A DNA stretch of 17,118 nt from PALSA-1336 sp964592725 (GCA_964592725.1 CAZQFQ010000032.1:1-17118), one strand, 5' to 3'. Counted from the stretch's first letter, positions 1 through 5,683 are shown. Notes: generated from the sequence alone by a model not told the origin. Numbers and translations: made by a program.

Positions 1-4
1 AACA

Positions 5-550
5 ATGACCAAGCCGAAAAGCCTTTCCGCGTACGCCGACACCCGCGTCCCGCCCGCACAAAGCAAAGCCGAAATAACCGACCTACTAGACAAGCAAGGC
101 GTTACAACTTACGCGTGGATAACCAAGGACGGCGACGACGTCTTAGTTTTTGAATGGACCGTTAAACGGGGCGACGTAGAAAAAACGCTTGCTTTTGAGT
201 TTCGCCCGCCTAAGATCATGCAAGAAAAAAAGGTATGGTCCGACACCGAAAGCAAACTCGTTAAAACAACGGTCCTAAACAAAGCCGTCGCGTATCGACT
301 TCTTTTCAATTATCTCAAAAACAAACTTGTCGCCGTCCAACAAGGATACGTAACACTTGAAACCGAATTCATGGCACAAATAAAAATCTCGGGTCCGCGC
401 GGAGAAAGTACGACCCTTGGAAAAGAACTTGTCCCGCTTATGATCGATCGCCGCCTTGAAAACGCTTTAACATACACGCCCGAAACCGACACGCGACCCC
501 GCGAGAAACCTCTAAACATAACTCACGACGCGGAGATCGTCCCCCCATGA
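5..550 (+). CDS. Conserved-looking hypothetical protein, 181 aa
   Basis: Soluble, Lys-rich protein with no signal peptide or membrane helix. It opens with a short polar segment (KSLSAYADTRVPPAQ), then an alternating strand pattern around residues 35-68 (YAWITKDGDDVLVFEW, then LAFEFRPP), then a helical part around 88-120 (NKAVAYRLLFNYLKNKLVAVQQG). The layout suggests a small alpha/beta protein that could bind nucleic acid or another protein, but I do not recognise a named family and assign no function. It heads the visible part of the plus-strand train of tiny genes; its TGA overlaps the ATG of the next gene (ATGA), which suggests translational coupling. The ATG at position 5 is so close to the window edge that its ribosome binding site is not visible and a longer N-terminus cannot be excluded. 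Confidence 0.85.
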   Translation: MTKPKSLSAYADTRVPPAQSKAEITDLLDKQGVTTYAWITKDGDDVLVFEWTVKRGDVEKTLAFEFRPPKIMQEKKVWSDTESKLVKTTVLNKAVAYRLLFNYLKNKLVAVQQGYVTLETEFMAQIKISGPRGESTTLGKELVPLMIDRRLENALTYTPETDTRPREKPLNITHDAEIVPP

Positions 551-881
551 CCCCCCCTAATTGGTTAATCAAACCGACCCGCCGCCAACTTAAGCAGATC
601 GCCGCAACCCCGCCCCCCTTTTACGTCTTTGNNNNNNNNNNACCGTCGGTCGTATATGCGTCGGCGTGGTTGATTGCCGCGGTTGCCCCACAAAACCGTT
701 ATGCGTCCAACTCGACGACGTATTAGTCGATCATGTCAACCGCCGCTTTAACGACGTCGAAAGCGCCCGCATACGCCTAAACAAAGATCGCTTTCAAAGG
801 GCTTATTTACGCGGCTTAATGGTCCAAGAGGTCGCCCGAGCTATCCACGCGTCCAAAGCTTTCCACGGGGGACACACCTAA
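547..881 (+). CDS. Small Cys-rich protein interrupted by assembly gap
   Basis: An ATG at 547 overlaps the preceding stop and opens a frame reading MTPPNWLIKPTRRQLKQIA before running into ten Ns. After the gap an open frame continues to the TAA at 879-881 and contains four cysteines in a C-x5-C-x2-C-x5-C arrangement (CVGVVDCRGCPTKPLC), then a helical, Arg-rich C-terminal half ending FHGGHT. The two halves are not in frame across exactly ten Ns, but ten is a typical placeholder length, so they may be one gene; otherwise a second gene starts in or just after the gap, for example at the GTG at 666. The four cysteines suggest one structural zinc site. No family recognised. Confidence 0.6.
632..641. 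other. Assembly gap (10 Ns)
   Basis: A run of ten undetermined bases, probably a scaffold join of unknown true length. It interrupts a small Cys-rich gene, so the reading frame across it is uncertain. Confidence 0.99.
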
Positions 882-1016
882 ATGTCGGAAACATGCACCC
901 ATGAACATGTCAAACGACTAAACTTTTGGACCGTGGAATGTCTTGATTGCGGCGCGGTCATTCAAGCCCGAGCAACACGCCAACAAATAAGAGACCTTGG
1001 AGATGATTTGTTTTGA
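882..1016 (+). CDS. Tiny zinc-ribbon-like protein, 44 aa
   Basis: The reading frame ATG-TCG-GAA starts directly after the upstream TAA, with a GGGGG ribosome-binding motif at 867-871. The product carries a CTHEHV motif near the N-terminus and CLDCG in the middle, a Cys/His pair followed by a CxxC knuckle, as in compact zinc ribbons of viral and plasmid proteins. The C-terminal third is a charged helix (RATRQQIRDLGDDLF). Its stop overlaps the start of the next gene by four bases (TTGA). Likely a small nucleic-acid- or protein-binding regulator; that role is inferred only from the fold type. Confidence 0.65.
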   Translation: MSETCTHEHVKRLNFWTVECLDCGAVIQARATRQQIRDLGDDLF

Positions 1017-1231
1017 CAACGGACGACCAACGCGAATACATAGTCATTGAAACCCTTTGCCCCGTCGTAAGAAAGCAAGTCGAAATAAACTTGGAATGCC
1101 ACAAGCCGCAAAACGCCGATGTCGTCACGGGGTACCCGATGAATTGCAATTACTTAGACGGTCCTTGTCGAAACCGCCCACCATGCCTTTTGAATAGTGA
1201 AGCGATAACGTCGGGGCGACTAAAAAAATGA
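1013..1231 (+). CDS. Cys-rich small protein, 72 aa, TTG start
   Basis: Starts at a TTG that overlaps the previous stop (TTGA), and ends with a TGA inside the next gene's ATGA. Cysteines lie in LCPVVRKQVEINLEC, MNCNYLDGPC and RPPCLL, the spacing expected for one or two metal sites. The segment GYPMNCNYLDGPCRNRPPC is compact and probably the core of the fold. No secretion signal. Function unknown; the density of similar proteins on both sides suggests a family of small metal-binding accessory proteins. Confidence 0.7.
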   Translation: MTTDDQREYIVIETLCPVVRKQVEINLECHKPQNADVVTGYPMNCNYLDGPCRNRPPCLLNSEAITSGRLKK

Positions 1232-1512
1232 AGGGACTTAAGCCCGCTTGCCTAAATTGCCCAAAGACAAAGCCAACATGCACCGCGGAAATTGAACGCC
1301 GCCGCCAACCCCGCGCCCAAAACCCATACAACATAAACGGGCGTGTTCGTTGGTCGGCGTTTTGGGACCGTCACGTCGTCGGCTTTTGCTACATAAAAAA
1401 CCGCACCGTAACCCCTGACTTTTGCGAAAGCCAAGTATGCGCTTTCTGTTATCACTACCCGTTTAAAACGCCTTGGACCATAACCCCGAGCCGCCCAAGG
1501 GGGACCCGCTAA
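1228..1512 (+). CDS. Cys-rich small protein, 94 aa
   Basis: ATG at 1228 overlaps the preceding stop (ATGA). Two Cys clusters are visible: CLNCPKTKPTC near residues 8-18 and, after a basic stretch, FCYIKNRTVTPDFC followed by CAFC, giving enough ligands for two zinc sites. The C-terminal tail PSRPRGTR is encoded by a 17-base segment that recurs at the end of the 1712 gene. I do not recognise a family. The frame 1252-1614 on the other strand is a shadow. Confidence 0.7.
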   Translation: MKGLKPACLNCPKTKPTCTAEIERRRQPRAQNPYNINGRVRWSAFWDRHVVGFCYIKNRTVTPDFCESQVCAFCYHYPFKTPWTITPSRPRGTR

Positions 1513-1513
1513 A
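1497..1513 (+). repeat. Stop/ribosome-binding cassette, copy 1
   Basis: The 17-base segment AAGGGGGACCCGCTAAA encodes a terminal GTR plus stop and at the same time carries the G-rich ribosome binding motif for the next start at 1515. An identical copy is at 2026-2042 in the same functional position. Confidence 0.85.
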
Positions 1514-1514
1514 A

Positions 1515-1715
1515 ATGTTCGCCCCGCGCCGGTGTAAATTTCCAAACTGTAAAAACCCCGTCGGACCCGAAAGCAAAACCCACTTTTGCAAACCCCACGC
1601 CCTAGCCAACACAAACGCCCGCCTAAACCGAAAACAAATCAAACAAGTTTCCCACGTAAGCCGACGGGGACCGCGCCCGCGTCGCCGATCTGAAAGGGGA
1701 CCGCCGCCATTATGA
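1515..1715 (+). CDS. Basic zinc-finger-like protein, 66 aa
   Basis: I chose the ATG at 1515 rather than an in-frame TTG at 1473, because 1515 lies two bases after the upstream stop and 11 bases after a GGGGG motif. The N-terminal half has RRCKFPNCKNPV then HFCKPHA, a C-x5-C-x(~11)-C-x2-H pattern able to hold one zinc ion. The C-terminal half is very basic (VSRRGPRPRRRSERG), consistent with nucleic-acid contact. Stop overlaps the next start (ATGA at 1712). Function inferred only at the level of small zinc-binding, likely nucleic-acid-associated protein. Confidence 0.7.
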   Translation: MFAPRRCKFPNCKNPVGPESKTHFCKPHALANTNARLNRKQIKQVSHVSRRGPRPRRRSERGPPPL

Positions 1716-2041
1716 AACACGCCGACAAAAAGAAAGCGCCTTGCGGGAATTGCCGCAACAAAGCCCACGGTAAAGAGGGCGACCCATTGAACGTATGCGA
1801 CGGAGCTAACGGTTGCTATCATCTTGACGAAAGCAAAGGGACCTTTTCGAATTATGTTCCCTTGCAACGCGGGCTTTTTGATTCTGCTTTCGTCGATCGG
1901 GGACCGACGCTTTATTGCTCTCAATGGCGCGACACCCGCCCCCTTGACTATTGCGAAAACCATTGTACCGCGTCGGTTTGCCTAAACCCCGAGAACGTCG
2001 CCGCCGCCCAAGCCGAACAGAAAGCAAGGGGGACCCGCTAA
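1712..2041 (+). CDS. Cys-rich protein, 109 aa
   Basis: Largest of the Cys-rich series. ATG overlaps the upstream TGA. Seven or more cysteines occur in CGNC (residues ~11-14), a CDGANGC cluster (~29-35), LYCSQW (~69) and DYCENHC plus SVC (~80-90). The arrangement suggests two metal sites or a disulfide-rich fold; as there is no signal peptide, metal binding is more likely. The C-terminal ARGTR is encoded by the second copy of the 17-base cassette. No family recognised. Confidence 0.72.
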   Translation: MKHADKKKAPCGNCRNKAHGKEGDPLNVCDGANGCYHLDESKGTFSNYVPLQRGLFDSAFVDRGPTLYCSQWRDTRPLDYCENHCTASVCLNPENVAAAQAEQKARGTR

Positions 2042-2042
2042 A
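2026..2042 (+). repeat. Stop/ribosome-binding cassette, copy 2
   Basis: Identical over 17 bases to 1497-1513; contains the TAA stop of the 109-aa gene and the GGGGG motif placed 11 bases before the ATG at 2044. Confidence 0.85.
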
Positions 2043-2043
2043 C

Positions 2044-2241
2044 ATGCCCGTCACAGTCCGCAACAAGCGCCCGATCGCCCGAGAAAAAAAAATCGATCAT
2101 AAATCGCTTTTAGTCCGTGACATAACCGCAAACCGTACGCGGGCAAAGCGTGAATTTATCCATTATCCCGAAGGCGAAACCTTGCATTTAAAAAAATCCG
2201 AAGTCGATCTTTTGAAACGCTTACATAAAGGGGGCGGTTAA
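2044..2241 (+). CDS. Small basic hypothetical protein, 65 aa
   Basis: The ATG at 2044 follows the repeated stop/RBS cassette; an upstream in-frame extension to 1951 would run through the previous gene and is rejected. The protein is Lys/Arg-rich, has no cysteine, and shows a beta-turn-helix-like end (REFIHYPEGETLHLKKSEVDLLKRLHKGG). The helix at the C-terminus after a short polar strand pair could be a nucleic-acid or partner contact. No recognised family. Confidence 0.65.
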   Translation: MPVTVRNKRPIAREKKIDHKSLLVRDITANRTRAKREFIHYPEGETLHLKKSEVDLLKRLHKGGG

Positions 2242-2242
2242 A

Positions 2243-2371
2243 ATGGTGTTGCGATCTTGGAAAGACAAGGACATACCCGATTGGGTCATGTGGCTAAGTT
2301 TGATTTCGACGCCGCTTTGGGGACCCGTCTATATGCTTTACCTAATTATCCACGGAGAGGACGACGCTTGA
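2243..2371 (+). CDS. Single-helix membrane microprotein, 42 aa
   Basis: ATG at 2243 comes one base after the previous TAA, with GGGGG at 2230-2234. The charged N-terminus (LRSWKDKDIPD) is followed by one hydrophobic segment WVMWLSLISTPLWGPVYMLYLII and a short acidic tail (HGEDDA). The positive N-terminus and acidic C-terminus suggest N-in topology. Stop overlaps the following TTG start. The only membrane protein in the left-hand train; role unknown. Confidence 0.6.
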   Translation: MVLRSWKDKDIPDWVMWLSLISTPLWGPVYMLYLIIHGEDDA

Positions 2372-2556
2372 CTGAATGCCCAACTTGCCAAGGCAAAGGA
2401 AAAACCATAAAACGCCTAACCGACTTCGAATATAAACAAGCCGTCTTTGACTATCAACACGAATACACTTTCAAATTTCCCGCCCGCCTAGAAGTTAACA
2501 CTTGCCCAACTTGCCAAGGCAAAGGAAATTCTAACGCTATTAAGGGGGGACCTTGA
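2368..2556 (+). CDS. Paired CxxCxGxG zinc-knuckle protein, 62 aa
   Basis: I place the start at the TTG at 2368, overlapping the upstream TGA (TTGA), rather than at the longer open frame from 2257. The protein contains two identical CPTCQGKG knuckles, one near each end, 42 residues apart. This is the DnaJ-type CxxCxGxG motif; two such knuckles can together form one zinc site, here joined by a helical aromatic segment (DFEYKQAVFDYQHEYTF). The J-domain itself is absent, so it is not a DnaJ. Likely a small zinc-stabilised helical hairpin; partner unknown. Confidence 0.75.
   Translation: MTECPTCQGKGKTIKRLTDFEYKQAVFDYQHEYTFKFPARLEVNTCPTCQGKGNSNAIKGGP
2377..2528 (+). repeat. 26-bp direct repeat encoding zinc knuckles
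   Basis: Two identical 26-base segments at 2377-2402 and 2503-2528, exactly 126 bases apart and in the same frame, encode the two CPTCQGKG knuckles. Identity at third codon positions indicates a recent duplication or gene conversion inside the gene. Confidence 0.85.
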
Positions 2557-2696
2557 CGCCGTCGGGCAAATACGCTTTAAAATGTCGTTGGGACCGCCGC
2601 TATAATTGCGGACGCCCCGCCCAACCCTGTGTAACACGCCGCACCCTTTCGGACCGTGCCAAACGCAACGCTGAAAAAACCAAAACGGAGATCTAG
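2553..2696 (+). CDS. Tiny basic Cys-containing protein, 47 aa
   Basis: Begins at a TTG overlapping the previous stop (TTGA), with a GGGGGG motif at 2544-2549. It reads MTPSGKYALKCRWDRRYNCG and then RPAQPCVTRRTL, giving three cysteines, followed by an Arg/Lys-rich helix. Too short for a confident fold; its placement, coupling style and cysteines match its neighbours. Confidence 0.5.
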   Translation: MTPSGKYALKCRWDRRYNCGRPAQPCVTRRTLSDRAKRNAEKTKTEI

Positions 2697-2701
2697 CTTT
2701 C

Positions 2702-2929
2702 TTGCCGACGCCAACGCGCCGACGCCGCTTTGACGTCAAACTATTGTCCCGCGTCACAAAGATGTGTTTTGAGTTGTTGGTCCCCGCGATCGACGAGGAC
2801 GACGCCCGCGCCCGCGCCTATCGTTGGGTCCGCAAAAAAAATTTTGATTGGTTCGTCATAAAAATAACCGAGATTAAAACAGAAAAAGAAAGGCAATCGG
2901 ACGCATTCATAAAAGCCTTGAAAGGTTAG
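2702..2929 (+). CDS. Small hypothetical protein, 75 aa (or 55 aa from ATG 2762)
   Basis: Two starts are possible: TTG at 2702, preceded at a good distance by GGAGATC (2688-2694), or ATG at 2762 with no clear binding site. The conserved-looking core is CFELLVPAIDEDDARARAYRWVRKKNFDWFVIKITEI, a strand, an acidic helix and a second strand, as in small alpha/beta modulators. The end overlaps the convergent zinc-ribbon gene by 23 bases. Last gene of the plus-strand train. Confidence 0.6.
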   Translation: MPTPTRRRRFDVKLLSRVTKMCFELLVPAIDEDDARARAYRWVRKKNFDWFVIKITEIKTEKERQSDAFIKALKG

Positions 2930-3128
2930 ACGTTTGTTTAGCTCTTTTCTGTCGGTCCCTTTTTGATTGGTTGCCCGCGCCTTTCTTGGACCTAACCTTA
3001 TTGGGTGAAACATGCAAGCCGCAAAGGGGGCATTTATACGTCGAAACGTCAACCCTAACGAGCTTGGCGGCTATTTTTCTTTTGTAGATGCACACGGGGC
3101 AATTTGTGTATTTGAGAGCCGCGCCCAT
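2907..3128 (-). CDS. Zinc-ribbon protein, 73 aa
   Basis: ATG at 3128-3126 overlaps the stop of the upstream gene (TAATG). Residues 9-37 form a textbook zinc ribbon, NCPVC then, about 20 residues on, YKCPLCG. The C-terminal third is strongly basic (RSKKGAGNQSKRDRQKRAKQ), suiting DNA or RNA binding. Longer N-termini in this frame fall inside the preceding membrane gene and are rejected. A plus-strand frame from 3012 overlaps it, but has no comparable motif and opposes the operon direction. Probable small transcriptional or recombination accessory factor; that role is inferred. Confidence 0.72.
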   Translation of the reverse strand: MGAALKYTNCPVCIYKRKIAAKLVRVDVSTYKCPLCGLHVSPNKVRSKKGAGNQSKRDRQKRAKQTSNLSRLL

Positions 3129-3571
3129 TACGCCGACGCCGCCTTTGGGGGAAATAACACAACCGCAACCAAAGCCGCGGCGACGCCCGCCGCGATCGCA
3201 AGCCAACCGACGGGGAAACCCCGCGGCAAATCCCACATTAAATTATTGACGGGTCCCCCAAAGTTAGCGCCGACAATGAATATGGCGAAGGCGACCAAAG
3301 CGGCGGTCCTTTTGAAAGCGTCTTTTGTTACGACGTGCCCCGTGCCTTTGTCTAAGTCCACGTCCTTAAATTCATGGACCGCTGTTTTATCTGAAACCGT
3401 TTTAATGATTGCCCACCAAGAAAGCGACGCCGCGGGAAAAGCAAACGGTAAAACCGTGTGAAAGCGGTTAAGTTCGACCGCGCCGTGTGCTATTCCCCAA
3501 TAGGACGTTAAGACGTCAAGGGTTCCCGCGGTTAAGACGAGGACCGCGACGATCAATGAGCCTTTGTTCAT
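3128..3571 (-). CDS. Polytopic membrane protein, 147 aa, DUF5658-like appearance
   Basis: Starts at an ATG that overlaps the stop of the coiled-coil microprotein (ATGA). It has about four hydrophobic helices: residues ~4-28, ~40-60, ~88-108 and ~120-142. The first helix leads into LDVLTSYWGIAHGAVELN, a Thr/Tyr-Trp-Gly followed by Gly-Ala-Val-Glu-Leu-Asn pattern that I associate with DUF5658-type archaeal membrane proteins; this likeness is from memory and not verified. Part of the recombinase operon. Function unknown. Confidence 0.75.
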   Translation of the reverse strand: MNKGSLIVAVLVLTAGTLDVLTSYWGIAHGAVELNRFHTVLPFAFPAASLSWWAIIKTVSDKTAVHEFKDVDLDKGTGHVVTKDAFKRTAALVAFAIFIVGANFGGPVNNLMWDLPRGFPVGWLAIAAGVAAALVAVVLFPPKAASA

Positions 3572-3696
3572 GGGGACGCCCCAACAATTTTATATAATTT
3601 CCTTAATTGCCGCCGCTCAAGATCAAGGTCGGCGCGTAATTTATCGACGTCGTCCCTTAATTTTAAAACAACCTTGTCATATTCGGCGGGCGTCAT
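3568..3696 (-). CDS. Coiled-coil microprotein, 42 aa
   Basis: ATG at 3696 overlaps the upstream TGA (ATGA), and its own TGA overlaps the next ATG, so both ends are coupled. The product is almost entirely one charged helix with heptad-like hydrophobics (YDKVVLKLRDDVDKLRADL), continuing to LERRQLRKLYKIV. It most likely oligomerises or pairs with a neighbour-encoded protein. Tight packing between two membrane-protein genes supports it as a real gene despite its size. Confidence 0.65.
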   Translation of the reverse strand: MTPAEYDKVVLKLRDDVDKLRADLDLERRQLRKLYKIVGASP

Positions 3697-3944
3697 TGGG
3701 TCGCCCCCCGTCGCCAATGTTTCAATCTCCGCGAAGGTTTCCTAAACGGGTTGTCAAACAAAGCAATACCGACCATGGCACCGATTAGCATGGCGGCGAG
3801 GGTGTCCAAGGCTACGGTTACGAAAAGCGGCGGTTGGGTCCACGTTGTTATTTGCGGGGCGGGCGCGTTGCCTAAGTAATAATCAAAGACGACGAGGACC
3901 GCGAAATATACTTCGATGAAAATAAAACCAATCTTCGTCGTCAT
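3693..3944 (-). CDS. Two-helix membrane protein, 83 aa
   Basis: ATG at 3944 lies three bases after the recombinase stop. Two hydrophobic segments are seen: residues ~5-24 (IGFIFIEVYFAVLVVFDYYL) and ~40-64 (LFVTVALDTLAAMLIGAMVG), with a basic C-terminus (KPSRRLKHWRRG) that is probably cytoplasmic. Followed by a coiled-coil microprotein, a pairing that can resemble a holin-type or membrane-remodelling pair, but nothing in the sequence proves that. Confidence 0.7.
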   Translation of the reverse strand: MTTKIGFIFIEVYFAVLVVFDYYLGNAPAPQITTWTQPPLFVTVALDTLAAMLIGAMVGIALFDNPFRKPSRRLKHWRRGATQ

Positions 3945-3947
3945 AGC

Positions 3948-5345
3948 TTAAGCGACCTGTTGGGGGGCGGGGACCTGTTGGGCGGTCCCGCTGTCGTTGC
4001 GTTTGACTAATGCGTCGGTTAACTCTTTAATCCGTTGCGTCAAGTCATGGATAAGTTTGTCTTTGGGGTCCATTTCGATTTCGCCTTGGACAACTCCAAG
4101 TTTAATCATGCGTTCGCGGGCTTGCTTTTCGGCTTTCTCTCTCTGTTCGCTTTCGATCGTTATGTAATATTTCATAAGGACCTGCGGATTGTCCCAACCG
4201 ACGCCAAAGTACCCGTCGGGGAATATTCCGCAAATCTGCTCTATTGGCACATATAATTTAACGAGCCATTGGGCGTGTGTCTTTCTTAAGATGTGAGGTC
4301 GCAAAGTTTCTTTCGTGCCCGCTATACGTCCGTTGCATCTTTTCCTTGTTTCGGTAAATTGCCTAAGATATGAGCCGTAGAGGACTTTAAAGCATGGCCC
4401 GCTTTCGTGGCGGTCGTTGGTCGGTTCGTACCCAAAAGTCTTAATGTGGTAAAGCATTAAACAATGCCAACCATTAAGCCAAGGGAAAAGGTCAAGCGGT
4501 AAATGTTCCCATACCCGCGAGCTTTTGCCTTTACCGCCTTTTTCGTGAAGCTTCGCCCGCCGCGCCGTATAATCAATGTTGTCCCAACGCAAACTAAGAA
4601 TTCCGTTGCGAGTTTCCGTTTCGCCCGCGGTGTTTTGCATGGAACGCGCCCCTTCGCGGCAACCCATGTTTATTTGTGCAATAAACAAAGCTTTCCAACC
4701 CTCTAAGCTTAACATCTCGGTGTCCGTGACGTTTTGAAGAAAAAGATCGACTTCGTCAAAAGTGAAGTAGTCCTTTAAACTATCTTTCCGAGTGTAAGCC
4801 GTGTACCAACCCTTTGCCATGATCGTCGGAAACATTGTATTAACCGCTGAAAGCAACGTCCGCACCGCCCCGCGTTTATCCCAAGCCATAGCGCCCGTTT
4901 GCTCGTCTTTCTTGAAATTGTATTTTTTGCCGATCGCTGTTAAGATGCTTTGATACGTCCATGTGTGCGGGTCCGTGTAATCGTTTAATTGCCACACCGT
5001 CAAAATGCTTGCCTTTTGTCTTTCAATCTGTTCTAGCTGGACGCCGCTTTGACTTGCTTGAAACTCGTATTTTTTGATCTCGTCATAATCAAAAATATGT
5101 TTCCCGATTTCCTTTCGTTCAACGTCCACGGCGATTTTGTCCCGCGCTTCTTTGTTGAAACCGACTTTTTTACATGCTTTGCAATAATTCGACAAGGTCC
5201 TAATCTTAGCTTTCGGAAAATCCATTTCATAGCTTGCTTTGATCTCCGAGGGCATACTATAACCCGCTTCGATTTTTGCTTTGCAATATTCTTGGATTGT
5301 TGGCGGCTTGTTTCTGATTTTAGATTTTATTTTCAAACTTGACAT
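3948..5345 (-). CDS. int: Tyrosine recombinase (integrase), 465 aa
   Basis: Site-specific recombinase expected to integrate or excise the element. The catalytic domain covers about residues 190-400. Visible active-site residues: Arg I in MGCREGAR (R230 or R234), a beta-hairpin lysine candidate in HEKGGKGK (about K269-K274), the HxxR box in RPHILRKTH (H351, R354), a Trp in the usual second His/Trp position (GVGWDNP, W384), and the nucleophile in MKYYITI (Y393 or Y394). The N-terminal ~185 residues include a helical part likely to be the core-binding domain. A C-terminal coiled coil (about 427-449, KLIHDLTQRIKELTDALVK) is an extra. The ATG at 5345 fits a TATA-like box about 45 bases upstream. 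First gene of a five-gene minus-strand operon. Confidence 0.93.
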   Translation of the reverse strand: MSSLKIKSKIRNKPPTIQEYCKAKIEAGYSMPSEIKASYEMDFPKAKIRTLSNYCKACKKVGFNKEARDKIAVDVERKEIGKHIFDYDEIKKYEFQASQSGVQLEQIERQKASILTVWQLNDYTDPHTWTYQSILTAIGKKYNFKKDEQTGAMAWDKRGAVRTLLSAVNTMFPTIMAKGWYTAYTRKDSLKDYFTFDEVDLFLQNVTDTEMLSLEGWKALFIAQINMGCREGARSMQNTAGETETRNGILSLRWDNIDYTARRAKLHEKGGKGKSSRVWEHLPLDLFPWLNGWHCLMLYHIKTFGYEPTNDRHESGPCFKVLYGSYLRQFTETRKRCNGRIAGTKETLRPHILRKTHAQWLVKLYVPIEQICGIFPDGYFGVGWDNPQVLMKYYITIESEQREKAEKQARERMIKLGVVQGEIEMDPKDKLIHDLTQRIKELTDALVKRNDSGTAQQVPAPQQVA

Positions 5346-5388
5346 AACTTTATCCCAACCCTAATTATGGAATATTACCATGCTATCG

Positions 5389-5396
5389 CATATAAG
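5389..5396 (-). promoter_or_regulatory. TATA-like box of the recombinase operon
   Basis: On the minus strand CTTATATG lies about 45 bases before the recombinase ATG, allowing transcription to start near 5367 with a short leader. The distance matches the other minus-strand promoters proposed here. Archaeal TATA boxes of this form are common; no experiment supports it. Confidence 0.45.
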
Positions 5397-5455
5397 CTTT
5401 GTCATACAAACACGGGACCGCCCCTTTCAACACTAAACCCCCCTGCTTTCGGACA

Positions 5456-5488
5456 TGCAAAAACCACGGTTGCAACGGGTCCATGCAA
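5456..5488. promoter_or_regulatory. TGCAA half-site array, candidate att or operator
   Basis: Three pentamers alternate in direction with equal spacers: TGCAA (5456-5460), nine bases, TTGCA (5470-5474), nine bases, TGCAA (5484-5488). It lies about 110 bases upstream of the recombinase start, where an attachment site or an autoregulatory operator is often found. I see no tRNA gene fragment here. Site function is inference. Confidence 0.35.
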
Positions 5489-5538
5489 CATATACATACC
5501 CGCGGCAACTAGTGACCCCGCGATCAGCTGACGCATTA

Positions 5539-5595
5539 ACATTTAGCTGTCAACGCCTTTTCGCCGCTTTCGCCTTGGACCCCTTGTTTTCCCAT
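5539..5595 (-). CDS. Possible leader peptide, 18 aa
   Basis: On the minus strand an ATG at 5595-5593 is preceded five bases upstream by GAGG, and reads MGKQGVQGESGEKALTAKC to TAA. The GAGG is part of the descending arm of the hairpin at 5601-5618, so its access could depend on folding. It sits downstream of the TATA box at 5643-5650. So short a frame can occur by chance; I list it because start, binding site, hairpin and promoter line up. Confidence 0.2.
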
Positions 5596-5600
5596 GGAAA

Positions 5601-5618
5601 CCTCGCCGACGGGCGAGG
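5601..5618 (-). promoter_or_regulatory. Strong hairpin at predicted transcript 5' end
   Basis: CCTCGCC-GACG-GGCGAGG forms a perfect 7-bp stem with a 4-base loop. An outer pair of 6-base arms (CATGGA 5593-5598 and TCCATG 5634-5639) could extend the structure, though with unequal inner spacing. The hairpin lies about 25-40 bases downstream of a minus-strand TATA box, so a transcript from there would begin with it. It could be a small RNA, a leader or an RNA stabiliser. Confidence 0.45.
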
Positions 5619-5642
5619 GGTACCGCGGGGGCGTCCATGAAC

Positions 5643-5650
5643 TATATAAA
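5643..5650 (-). promoter_or_regulatory. TATA box TTTATATA facing the recombinase
   Basis: Minus-strand TTTATATA is a consensus archaeal TATA element. It would start transcription near 5620, directly at the hairpin, about 275 bases before the recombinase gene. It may serve a small RNA or a second, long-leader transcript of the recombinase operon. It also overlaps the downstream T-tracts of the structural operon terminator. Confidence 0.45.
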
Positions 5651-5683
5651 AGAAAAAACCTGAAAAAACCCTTACGTTTCCAT

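Noticed and set aside
1463..1963. Minus-strand open frame of 166 codons
   Set aside because: It opposes a run of coupled plus-strand Cys-rich genes, and its Arg/Phe/Gly-rich product looks like reverse translation of GC-rich codons.
3012..3461. Plus-strand open frame of 149 codons
   Set aside because: It overlaps a zinc-ribbon gene and a membrane-protein gene on the minus strand that have clear motifs, exact 4-5-base coupling and operon context. The Ala/Thr/Lys-rich composition of its second half looks like a mirror of the membrane gene.
5400..5640. tRNA gene or tRNA fragment as attachment site
   Set aside because: I looked for a T-arm (GGTTCRA) and matching acceptor ends on both strands and found none.
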